64,000 nucleotides of DNA, taken from Psychrobacter sp. I-STPA6b. Lineage in GTDB: Bacteria; Pseudomonadota; Gammaproteobacteria; Pseudomonadales; Moraxellaceae. This document shows, piece by piece, positions 37,212-45,730 of the stretch. A program made the position numbers and the translations under genes. The stretch spans positions 62,001-126,000 of the forward strand of contig NZ_VEWM01000122.1 in NCBI RefSeq assembly GCF_020662265.1. Direction: 5' to 3'. Under the pieces are notes generated by a model. It was not told the DNA's origin. It saw nothing but the letters and a program-made list of their open reading frames with translations, and ran no database searches. Numbering within the stretch: the first letter of the stretch is position 1; every line of letters begins with the position of its first letter.

Positions 37212-38573
37212 CTATATCATTTTTGGTTGAGATGCAGCTACTTTCTTGGGAGAAATCACAAAGCCTACAATGGCCATGATGATTGTTGGTACAATCCAGC
37301 CCAGCCCTAAATCTGCCATTGGTAATAATGCCACAACCCCTTGCCATGGCAAATCAGTTGATACAATATTGGCTAATAAATCAGTAAATGCCAATATTGT
37401 TGCTGTTCCTACGCCAAATAAATATGTCCAATCACGGTTAGCAATCATTGGCTGTAATAAAGATAGCACCACAAGAGTAATGCTAATGGGGTATAAAAAT
37501 ACCAAAATTGGTACAGCCACTGCTAAAATACTATCCAATCCCAAATTCGAAAATACTGCCCCTGCTATGGTAAATATCAATACATAACGAGGATAGGATA
37601 ACTTGGGATATAAGCGACTGGCAAAATTAGAACAGGCATTAATCAGTCCGATACATGTGGTCAAACATGCCAGCATCACAATCGTCCCAAATGCCAAATT
37701 ACCCATATCTCCCATAAGCTGTGTGGCAGCAGTGGATAATAAAACTGCCCCATTATCATAGCCTTCAGGACGATACATTGCTGAGCCTATCCATGCCAAA
37801 CAAAAATAAATTAGCCCCAAACACGCACCAGCAATCAATGAAGCTTTAATCATGATGCTTACGACTTTCTGATGTGATATGCCACGGTTTTGGGTAGCTT
37901 GATTGTTATTAATGACTGCATTGGCAAGCACTGTACCAAATGCCAAAGCAGCTAAAGCATCCATGGTGAAATAGCCTTCAATAATCCCTGCTGATAAGGG
38001 ATTATGGGCAAACTGCTCAGTGGGTAGATGATTGCTGGGAGTTAAATTAAAAAATGCCAATCCACATAATAGGGTAATAATCAGCAGTAAAATAGGTGTT
38101 AAAAACTTACCAATCAGGTCTACCAAATGTCCAGAGTGCAGAGAGGCGAAATAGCAAATGCTAAAAAATACACCCACATAAATCATCAACCCGAAATTAT
38201 CTGACAAATTAACCATATGGCGAAAGCCCATCTCATAACCGACATTGGCAGCACGTGGAATGCCATACATCGCCCCAATTGATAAATAAATCAAAATGGC
38301 AAAAATATAAGCAAAAATGGGGTGAACTCGCCGACCCAAGCCCAACAATCCATCATCTGATTTAGCAATAGCTATCAAAGTGAGCATGGGTAGAGCAATG
38401 GCTGTAACAATAAAGCCAATCACCGCAGGGGTAAAACTGTTTCCTGCATTCATGCCAAGCATGGGTGGAAAAATCAGATTACCTGCGCCAAAAAAGAACG
38501 ACAACAGCATAAAGCCATAGAACAAAGCATGACTAGTCGAAGTATCCTGAGACTTATGAGAAGATGCACTCAT
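37212..38573 (-). CDS. brnQ: Branched-chain amino acid transporter BrnQ (LIV-II)
   Basis: A 453-residue, roughly twelve-helix sodium-coupled carrier for Leu, Ile and Val in the inner membrane. The N-terminal FFGAGNLIFPPMLGMNAG is diagnostic for the LIVCS family, with GIPRAANVGYEMGF and LDALAALAFGTVLANAVIN (reading FTMDALAALAF) further in. Length fits E. coli BrnQ (439). The short N-terminus is Ser/His-rich. Monocistronic by position. Confidence 0.93.
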   Translation of the reverse strand: MSASSHKSQDTSTSHALFYGFMLLSFFFGAGNLIFPPMLGMNAGNSFTPAVIGFIVTAIALPMLTLIAIAKSDDGLLGLGRRVHPIFAYIFAILIYLSIGAMYGIPRAANVGYEMGFRHMVNLSDNFGLMIYVGVFFSICYFASLHSGHLVDLIGKFLTPILLLIITLLCGLAFFNLTPSNHLPTEQFAHNPLSAGIIEGYFTMDALAALAFGTVLANAVINNNQATQNRGISHQKVVSIMIKASLIAGACLGLIYFCLAWIGSAMYRPEGYDNGAVLLSTAATQLMGDMGNLAFGTIVMLACLTTCIGLINACSNFASRLYPKLSYPRYVLIFTIAGAVFSNLGLDSILAVAVPILVFLYPISITLVVLSLLQPMIANRDWTYLFGVGTATILAFTDLLANIVSTDLPWQGVVALLPMADLGLGWIVPTIIMAIVGFVISPKKVAASQPKMI

Positions 38574-38768
38574 CTTTAACTGCCCCTAATTGATTCATTT
38601 TAATGATAAAATTTAGGTATATACCATATAAAAAATAGTAATATTATACTTAACTTATCAAAAAATGTTATGCCAGTTTTGCCTTTAAGTAGTCAGATTT
38701 TTCAAAATCTTGCATCTTATCTAAACGAAGCAAGTCAACTAAAAAGATAATGTAATCAAACAAATATG

Positions 38769-38811
38769 GTCAGTGAGGTTATAAACGGATACAAGGCAAC
38801 TGAGTGTAGGT
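38769..38811. repeat. Second interspersed repeat, copy 1
   Basis: A 43-base stretch that matches 63206-63248 at 33 of 43 positions by hand alignment, sharing GTCAG, TTATAAAC, GATA, AAGGCA and GAGTG in order. Confidence 0.45.
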
Positions 38812-38905
38812 CTTTGACTGTTTTAACTGTAAGGCTATAGAGAGTTAACCAGATAAATGGGCAATAAATTTTGAGCAATCAATAATGAGCAGTAGATAAA
38901 AAAGT

Positions 38906-38930
38906 AAAAAGCCATCATTTTACTGATGGC
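38906..38930 (-). terminator. Rho-independent terminator after dapD
   Basis: GCCATCA and TGATGGC form a 7-bp stem with a 6-base loop. On the minus strand it is followed by a T-run, so it ends the dapD transcript. Confidence 0.8.
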
Positions 38931-38998
38931 TTCTTGTTATGTGTGGCAGTGTAGGTTTGCTATGCTCTATAGTCTGCCTACTATACCAATCTAAACGA

Positions 38999-39820
38999 CT
39001 AATCCAAACGTAACAACTCATTGACGGCTGTTTTTGCACGAGTTTGTGCGTCTACTTTTTTAACAATGACGGCACAATACAAGCTGTGTGAGCCATCTTT
39101 GGCAGGTAGGCTACCGGGAACAACGACTGAACCTGCTGGTACACGACCATAATGAATCTCACCTGTTTCACGGTCATAAATTTTGGTGGATTGACCAATA
39201 TAGACACCCATTGAGATTACTGAGCCTTCTTCAACAATCACCCCTTCAACAATCTCAGAGCGAGCACCAATAAAGCAGTTATCCTCAATAATGGTTGGAT
39301 TGGCTTGCAATGGCTCTAATACACCACCGATACCCACGCCACCTGATAGATGCACATTTTTACCAATTTGCGCACAAGAGCCAACTGTTGCCCAAGTATC
39401 AACCATCGCACCTTGGTCAACGTATGCCCCAATATTGACATAAGAGGGCATTAACACCGCACCACGAGCGATAAATGAACCTTTACGAGCCACCGCAGGC
39501 GGAACAACACGCACGCCAGCCTCAGCAAACTGCTCAGATGTCCAATCGGCAAACTTGGTAGGGACTTTGTCATAAAACTGCACAAACTCACCACTTGGCA
39601 TTGGCTCATTATCACGTAGACGGAATGACAGTAATACTGCTTTTTTTGCCCATTGGTTAACGACCCACTCACCGTCCTTTTTTTCAGCAACTCTCAGGCT
39701 ACCGTTATCCAACTGCTCAAGCACAGACTCAACTGCCTCACGTACGTCTTGTGGCATGGTGCTTGGACTATAATCAGCACGGTTTTCAAAGGCTTGTTCG
39801 ATGGTATCTTGTAATGACAT
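38999..39820 (-). CDS. dapD: Tetrahydrodipicolinate N-succinyltransferase
   Basis: DapD succinylates tetrahydrodipicolinate in the succinylase route to diaminopimelate and lysine. It is a trimeric left-handed beta-helix enzyme: hexapeptide repeats run from about [20 protein letters not shown] to [22 protein letters not shown]. The C-terminus is [12 protein letters not shown]. Length 273 equals E. coli (274). The product feeds the peptidoglycan genes elsewhere in the window. Confidence 0.97.
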   Translation of the reverse strand: MSLQDTIEQAFENRADYSPSTMPQDVREAVESVLEQLDNGSLRVAEKKDGEWVVNQWAKKAVLLSFRLRDNEPMPSGEFVQFYDKVPTKFADWTSEQFAEAGVRVVPPAVARKGSFIARGAVLMPSYVNIGAYVDQGAMVDTWATVGSCAQIGKNVHLSGGVGIGGVLEPLQANPTIIEDNCFIGARSEIVEGVIVEEGSVISMGVYIGQSTKIYDRETGEIHYGRVPAGSVVVPGSLPAKDGSHSLYCAVIVKKVDAQTRAKTAVNELLRLD

Positions 39821-39989
39821 AAAAGTTCCTATAGTTTAACGATAAAAAAGTGACTTGATAATTACGGGGTTATTGTCGCTAATTCTAAGAAATTTGGCAA
39901 ATCTCATTGTGTTAATAAGTGCTAAGCTCTTTAGAGTTTCTGACTTGTGATGGAAAGACTAAACAATGTTAGTTAATCGTAAAACCTTA

Positions 39990-40035
39990 CTGTTACCCTT
40001 GTTAATAGAAGCCTAACGGGATGAATGTTTTATGG
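39990..40035. repeat. Interspersed element right-end remnant H
   Basis: Alignable by eye with the right end of copy A: CCCTTGTTAATAGAAGCCTA then ACGGGATGAATGTTTTATGG against CCCTTGCAGATATTAGTCTA and ACGGGGTGAATATTCAACAG. It overlaps the 3' end of the adjoining hydrolase gene. Confidence 0.45.
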
Positions 40036-40945
40036 TCTTTGATAACCAATTTAATATATCTTGGTAAACCAATTGATGTTCAACTTCGTGTAATGGCTCA
40101 TGACGCATATTGGGATACAGATAGTAGTCAATATGGGTAAAGCCTTGTTGTAGTAAGCGTTCGCTCAGTTGTCGAACACCATCACCCATATTTCCAATGG
40201 GGTCATCTTCACCACTGACAAACAGCATGGCAAAGTCTTTATCAATGGTTTGCGCCCACTGTTTGTGTAGCCCTCTATGCATCAGTTGCATCAGTGCCAT
40301 AAAGCCATTATTGGTAAAATCAAAGCCACACAATGGGTCTGCTTCATACGCTTGACGTCCCTCTGAATTGGCACAGACCCATGCAAACTCTGAATCAGCC
40401 CGACTTTTACCCAGCTTAAAGTTCAGCACCCTATTCATAGTATTTGCAAAGACAATATTACGCTGTTTGGGTGCAATTTTATTGAGCATCTTTGTCATGG
40501 GTAAAAATACGGGTATTAAAGGGTCAAAATCACTCGTTCCCATTAAAATAGCCCCTGCAAACTCACTGGCATGATGCTGTAATACATTGCGTACAATAAA
40601 CGACCCCATCGAATGTCCCATAATAAAATGTGGTACATCAGGATAATGAGCTTTTATGGCATCTGCCATGATAACCGTATCTTTAAGCAAGGCTTGCATT
40701 GGATAACTCGGTGCAAAATAGCCCAGTTCATCCATATTTTCTGCGGTTTTACCATGTCCTAAATGGTCATAAGTTGCTACCATAATGCCATGATTTGCTA
40801 AAAACTGTGCAAATTCTATATAGCGTCCACTATGTTCTGTCATACCGTGAGCGATTAATAAAGTAGCTTTGATATCGCTTTGGGGAATAAAAAAAGTATG
40901 GTGTAGGGTGTGTTTTTGATCGGCGGATAAAATGGTGGTAGTCAT
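40013..40945 (-). CDS. Alpha/beta hydrolase (monoacylglycerol lipase-like)
   Basis: A 310-residue serine hydrolase of the Hydrolase_4/lysophospholipase group. Nucleophile elbow FIMGHSMGSFIVRN (Ser near 115), oxyanion region LLIAHGMTEHSGRY, acid region FVSGEDDPIGNMG and the catalytic His in NMRHEPLHEV complete the triad. No signal peptide, so it is cytoplasmic. The last few codons and the stop fall inside a remnant of the interspersed element, so the C-terminus may have been replaced. Substrate by family: monoacylglycerols or lysolipids. Confidence 0.85.
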   Translation of the reverse strand: MTTTILSADQKHTLHHTFFIPQSDIKATLLIAHGMTEHSGRYIEFAQFLANHGIMVATYDHLGHGKTAENMDELGYFAPSYPMQALLKDTVIMADAIKAHYPDVPHFIMGHSMGSFIVRNVLQHHASEFAGAILMGTSDFDPLIPVFLPMTKMLNKIAPKQRNIVFANTMNRVLNFKLGKSRADSEFAWVCANSEGRQAYEADPLCGFDFTNNGFMALMQLMHRGLHKQWAQTIDKDFAMLFVSGEDDPIGNMGDGVRQLSERLLQQGFTHIDYYLYPNMRHEPLHEVEHQLVYQDILNWLSKTIKHSSR

Positions 40946-41138
40946 AGTACAATCCTGTGTATTATCAATGAGTAAATGGATAGGGACTCGTTAAATCAAG
41001 GTGGATTATTATATTATCAGTTATGCTTATCATGTTTACTGTGCTACAAAGATGATATTTACGTTTGGATTGAGCATCAATACATTAGTATTTCCTTGAA
41101 CTAATGATAATGACAATATCAGGTAAAGCATTTATTGG

Positions 41139-42320
41139 TCAATAATCCATCTTAATTTTTTGTAGAGTTACTTTATTATTATTTTTAGAGTTAGAACGAA
41201 GCCACATTGCTATTGTCATATAAAAAAAGAATAAAAACTGAAAAAATATTATTGCTAATATTGACTTAACGAGTGTTAATAGTAAGGTTTGCCACCAAGA
41301 TGGGGTAAATAAAGCCAATGATAATATCGAATGACCGTTCATAAGATAAAATGCAGTGACCATAATGAGTTTTGGTAATATAAATAAAGCAGTAATACCA
41401 TATAAAATGACATGAAGTACAAAGAAAGTTGTTTGTATTAATGGAGGTTTAATTTTTTGTAAAAAACCATAAAATGAATTTGGCGTTTTAGGTTTAGATG
41501 GTGCTTGCCATTTAAAATATGATAAACAGTTTAGACATACTACTTGAGTGTATTTTGTAGCATCTGCATAAGTTCTAGTAACTGGGTCAAAGTTGCTTTT
41601 AGGGATATTTTTTGGACGTGGTATGTTATATTTCTCAAAAAATTTAAAATCCAAAACAAGCATAGAGGTTAAGTTAATCATTTGCTGGGAATGACAACAA
41701 GGACAGAAATAGATGGTTTCATAACTGGTAAAAATATCTTGATTGGCAGGTTGATTGATGGCGAGCTGACCATTAGCAATAACATAACCAAAAGGATATT
41801 TATCCATCTCAGCCAGCTTATCTATTCCTGCATAAACTGGCTTGTTATAATGAGTAAAAGAAAATAAATAATCTTGCTTTCCTTTTGCAGATATGCCTTT
41901 AATAATTAAATAAACAAATGATATTGCTATTATAAATGTAAAAAATAAAAATATGATATTGCCATTATTTGACCACTTCATATACAAGAACAGCAATAAC
42001 ATCATAAATGATAATAACCAGTATGTGGGTTTGGTTAAAACTTGCCATTGAAACTGAAAACCAGATTTTTGTGTTGACTTATCAGTATATGTATCAGTAG
42101 GTTTTAATAAAATACTTTGCTGACAATGCGGGCAAAACAAAACCCCCTTGCTATTGATGGGGGCAAAAAAGTGTTGACCACAATCGCGATGTGGACAATC
42201 ATAACCAATATTAACAAGCCATCGCTTAAAAAAACTGCTATTTTTATTGTCTTTTTTTAGTTTATGTTGAGCACTATCGTGTTTTAGATTGTCCATATCA
42301 TTTGTTTTATTATCCATCAT
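41139..42320 (-). CDS. Membrane protein with two zinc-ribbon motifs, unrecognised
   Basis: A 393-residue protein. The N-terminal part has CPHRDCGQHFF and LFCPHCQQ, a zinc-ribbon pair. Two hydrophobic helices follow near 95-145, then a second pair, FCPCCHSQQM and VVCLNCLSYF. Two or three helices lie in the C-terminal 110 residues. Lys/Asn-rich and more A+T-rich than its neighbours, which suggests a horizontally acquired or fast-evolving gene. I do not recognise the family. Confidence 0.65.
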   Translation of the reverse strand: MMDNKTNDMDNLKHDSAQHKLKKDNKNSSFFKRWLVNIGYDCPHRDCGQHFFAPINSKGVLFCPHCQQSILLKPTDTYTDKSTQKSGFQFQWQVLTKPTYWLLSFMMLLLFLYMKWSNNGNIIFLFFTFIIAISFVYLIIKGISAKGKQDYLFSFTHYNKPVYAGIDKLAEMDKYPFGYVIANGQLAINQPANQDIFTSYETIYFCPCCHSQQMINLTSMLVLDFKFFEKYNIPRPKNIPKSNFDPVTRTYADATKYTQVVCLNCLSYFKWQAPSKPKTPNSFYGFLQKIKPPLIQTTFFVLHVILYGITALFILPKLIMVTAFYLMNGHSILSLALFTPSWWQTLLLTLVKSILAIIFFQFLFFFYMTIAMWLRSNSKNNNKVTLQKIKMDY

Positions 42321-42473
42321 ATATTTAGTAGCAATAACTGATAGCTAGGTAGTGATTCTAATATACTATTTTGTAAATAAAAAATAAACTAATTTTAAAT
42401 AATAACTATGTTTTTGTGTGGGGCTCATCTACTTCAATGATAGAATAAGATTAAACAATGGGAATTGAAGGTT

Positions 42474-42784
42474 ATGGATTTAGCATTATTTGATTTTGAT
42501 GGCACAATCACTGACAGTGATATGTTCACTAAATTTATCTTTTATGCCACCGAAAAACGTCGGCTCAATTCTGGTATATTCAAACTATTACCTGAGCTGA
42601 TAGCTTGCAAACAGCGACTTACCCACAGCAGTCGCATTTATAGCAAAACGGTCGCCCATGCCTTTGCTGGCGTATCAGCAGATAAACTTGAGCAACAAGG
42701 TATCCGTTTTATGCGTATGGCGATACCCCTGATGATAACGAATTATTAAGCCTTGCCGACCATCGTTATTATCAGTATTTTTAG
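42474..42784 (+). pseudogene. HAD-IB hydrolase, internally deleted and frameshifted
   Basis: The 5' part encodes LALFDFDGTITDSDMFTKF, the catalytic DxD motif of HAD subfamily IB, and runs to GIRFMR near 42716. The 3' part is then readable two bases out of frame from 42716 as YGDTPDDNELLSLADHRYY, ending at TAG 42784, which is the usual HAD-IB motif IV and C-terminus. About 100 residues in between (motifs II and III and the cap) are missing. Read straight through, the first frame stops at 42749 after a short unrelated tail. The gene is non-functional by this reading. Confidence 0.85.
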
Positions 42785-42849
42785 ACATTATTTCCAACTT
42801 CAACTGCTTTTTACTACCATTTTTTAAACATTAATACAGGCACACTTTT

Positions 42850-43530
42850 ATGAAAAAAATCTATCTGGTCAGACACGGGCAAAGCCATTCTAATGCAGGC
42901 GGTGAGGCGATGATTAATGCTGATATTCCGTTAACCGAACTGGGACAACATCAAGCTGAGCAGGTCGCTTATTGGTTGTATGAAACGCTGGGTGATAACA
43001 TTGACTCTATTATGGTATCGAAGTTTTTACGTACCCATCAAACCGCCAAGCCGTTAGTAGACAAACTGGGTATTACCCCAACCATTGTTGAAGGCTTACA
43101 AGAGTTTGATTATTTAAGCTTTGCCAAAATTGATGGCACTACTTTGGAAGAGCGTCGTCAGATGGCAGAGGACTATTGGCTGACACATAGTCCTGATGAG
43201 ATGCACGGTGGTGATGCTGAAACTTATCATAATTTTTGTGGTCGGGTTGAGCAAGTGTTGGCATATTTTCGCCAATTACCTACGGGTAATCATGTCGCCT
43301 TTACACATGGCTTATGGATTAGTATGCTGATTTGGCAGATTTTGGGACAGACCAAAGATGGTAATCGCACCATGCAAAAATTTGTGCAATTTGAGAGACC
43401 AATTCGTACAAAAAATTGTGAAGTGTTTTGTTTAACGCTATTAGATGACAATGATGTTATAAATGGCATTGATGCTATGAGTTTACCGCCAATGATTACC
43501 AAAGTGCGAAGCCTTAATTCGATAGATTGA
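42850..43530 (+). CDS. Histidine phosphatase family protein
   Basis: A 226-residue phosphoglycerate-mutase-like phosphatase. The RHG catalytic motif is in IYLVRHGQSHSNAGG at the N-terminus; SKFLRTHQTAKPLV and FTHGLWISMLIW provide the conserved Arg and second His. No signal peptide. Substrate unknown. It follows the HAD pseudogene by 65 bases and may once have been co-transcribed with it. Confidence 0.9.
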   Translation: MKKIYLVRHGQSHSNAGGEAMINADIPLTELGQHQAEQVAYWLYETLGDNIDSIMVSKFLRTHQTAKPLVDKLGITPTIVEGLQEFDYLSFAKIDGTTLEERRQMAEDYWLTHSPDEMHGGDAETYHNFCGRVEQVLAYFRQLPTGNHVAFTHGLWISMLIWQILGQTKDGNRTMQKFVQFERPIRTKNCEVFCLTLLDDNDVINGIDAMSLPPMITKVRSLNSID

Positions 43531-43576
43531 GGCGAATATCACAATCATATATTTGCTTGGATATTATAATTGCCAT

Positions 43577-45322
43577 TTATGTATACATGCCCGATTGTAA
43601 CTCCCATAACTGTTTAAAAACACCTTCAGTATTTTTTAGATTGTCAGGGGTGTCATCTTGCACCAAAACGCCGTTATCCAATACCAACACTCTATCGACA
43701 CCATTAATAGAGCCGAGTCGATGAGTAATCATAAAGCTGAGTTTGCCTTTTGAAAGCTGTTTGAAATCATCATAAAGTTTAACTTCGGCTTTTGGGTCTA
43801 TTGCTGAGGTTGGCTCATCTAAAATAATCATCGAAGTATCAGCATGTAGACAACGCAAAATCGCCAGCCTTTGCCATTGACCCCCTGATAACTCAATACC
43901 ATCATAAGACTTACCTATCAACGTATCCATAGATAAATCAGCAGGTAATCCTAGCTCATTTGTTATGTTATTTGGGTTTATCACCGAGTCGTGACTCAGT
44001 GTGATGTTCTCATTAATGCTCATATTAAACTTAAAAAAATCTTGAAACACCGCCCCAATACACTGACGTAACTCTGAAACTTTATATAAGCGGATATCAC
44101 GACCATTAATAAGAATTTGCCCTTCGCTTACTTCCCAAAAGCGACAGATAAGATGCACCAGCGTGGATTTCCCTGCCCCATTATGACCAACAATGGCGAT
44201 GGACTCGCCAATATTTGCCGAAAAACTTATGTTTTGTAGAATGTTTATTTGTGTATTAGGATATTTAAAACCAACATGCACAAACTCAATACGTTCTATG
44301 TGCTGTATGGATTGTGTCCCATCTTTGATATCAGATGAATAATCTAAAAAGGTAAAATACTTGTTAAAATAATCCAATATTTCATAAAGCATAGAGCCAT
44401 GCTGTATCAGCCCTTGCATACGGTTATTTAAGATAAAGATGGACTGCAATAAAATAACGGCTGATGAAACGGTGATGGCGGATGCTTTATTTTGCTCATA
44501 TAACGAAAATAAAATGACAGCAACCACAATAATACTAATAAACTGAAAAGGAATGGGTTTGGTGAAAATATTAAATTGTGCTTTTGTTAACTCGCCATAG
44601 ACATTTTGAAAAGCTGTATTATATTTATCTATGATTAAGCCATAGGCATTAAATAGGTGAATGTCCTTTTGTGCCTATCGTGAAAAAGACAGTGAAGAAA
44701 AGTAATCCATCAAACGGCTGTGCTTACCTGTTTTCATCAGGGCTTGCCAACTAAATGAAGTCACTTGAAAGTTGATATAGGCAAGGGGAATAAAGGAGAT
44801 TAAAACGGCAAAGGGAATCCACCATTTAATAGAAAATAACATAAACGACAATGCCAATACGGTGATGACTTCTCTGATGATGGTGACTAAGTTGACTGAA
44901 AAGTTAGTCGGTCGAAATTTTGATTGATTTTTTAGAACCGCCGTCGCATCTTGAATCTCTACATTGTCATAAGCGTGTAAGCCATAAAAAGAGGCATTTT
45001 TTTGCATGATTTGGCTGATGATGCGATTGGTTACCAGTTGATTGATGTGCGATTGCAGATAATTTACCAAAGGTGTGAGCAAGGTGGGTATCAGCATACT
45101 GACACCCCAAAGTGTGATGACAAAGATAATTGAGTTTTGGGTATTGGAAGTGTTAGCGTTGGTAATTTCAAACAAAGAAACAAGCTGAGCTGTAGTATAG
45201 ACATTAATCGCAGGCATGATACCGATAATCAATAAACAAAGAGCCATTGCACTATTATATTTCGGGCAGGCAAAGAAAACCTCTTTGAACGATCTAAAAA
45301 ATACACTGATTTTTTTACTCAT
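43577..45322 (-). pseudogene. ABC exporter (fused membrane and ATPase domains) with in-frame amber codon
   Basis: One 581-codon frame interrupted only by TAG at 44675-44677. The upstream 215 codons encode the membrane domain (FFACPKYNSAMALCLLIIG onward, several helices). After the stop the frame continues AQKDIHLFNAYGLIIDKYN and then the nucleotide-binding domain: Walker A GHNGAGKST, signature LSGGQWQR and Walker B MIILDEPTSAID. Both parts align to a normal type-1 ABC exporter of this length, with no gap or frameshift. It is therefore a single nonsense mutation, a sequencing error, or a suppressed codon. The substrate is unknown. Confidence 0.85.
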
Positions 45323-45375
45323 ATTTGATGGTATCCATGGGATATCTTAGAGATGCTCTATTCTATCTTTATATA

Positions 45376-45537
45376 TCATAGATTTGGCAGATCACACTGT
45401 TCTTTATACTCTTTTACTATGATTTCTCTGTCAAAATATACCAAAGTCAGTATGAGTAAATAGATAGAAGTTGCTACAAGAAGGCTTGCACTAATATAGT
45501 TATACAAAAAATAAGGAATATCATAGCCATTTGTACC
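45376..45537 (-). pseudogene. C-terminal remnant of a one-helix membrane protein
   Basis: An open frame of 53 codons with no plausible ATG/GTG plus ribosome-binding site. It encodes a hydrophobic helix, SASLLVATSIYLLILTLVYF, and a charged tail, DREIIVKEYKEQCDLPNL. It lies 53 bases upstream of the ABC exporter on the same strand. The sequence looks protein-like, so I read it as the 3' end of a truncated gene. It could be chance. Confidence 0.4.
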
Positions 45538-45646
45538 TTATATGACTAAAAGAAGAAAGCGGATGCAAAGTCATCGGACATCTCTGTCCATTTATATCAT
45601 TGGTTAGGTGACTAAGCGGATATAAGCAGACGGTAGGATTGGAGAC

Positions 45647-45655
45647 TGCTATAAT
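45647..45655 (+). promoter_or_regulatory. Extended -10 promoter for ArsM-like fusion gene
   Basis: TGC followed by an exact TATAAT, 75 bases before the ATG. No good -35, as is normal for extended -10 promoters. Confidence 0.6.
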
Positions 45656-45730
45656 GTGAGTCTTAATATATTTAAAACTTAATAATATTATTAATGGTTT
45701 TTAATTGTTTGCATGGTTTAAGGGGTGGTT

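Larger units (their letters stand above)
38574..38998. other. brnQ-dapD spacer
   Basis: About 425 bases. It holds the dapD terminator near its right end and a 43-base stretch (38769-38811) that resembles sequence after the metallopeptidase gene. Otherwise A+T-rich with no gene that I can support. Confidence 0.55.
45323..45730. other. Spacer between ABC exporter and ArsM-like gene
   Basis: About 408 bases. On the minus strand it contains an ORF remnant (45376-45537); on the plus strand a strong extended -10 (45647-45655) and a short GGACA/TGTCC inverted repeat at 45576-45589. Confidence 0.65.

Noticed and set aside
38671-38751. A 26-codon frame (MPVLPLSSQIFQNLASYL...) in the brnQ-dapD spacer
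   Set aside because: Protein-like by eye, but no ribosome-binding site and too short to support; possible chance.
44527-44677. Two separate ABC half-genes (membrane and ATPase)
   Set aside because: The two parts are in the same frame with sequence continuity through the stop codon, so one interrupted gene is the simpler reading.
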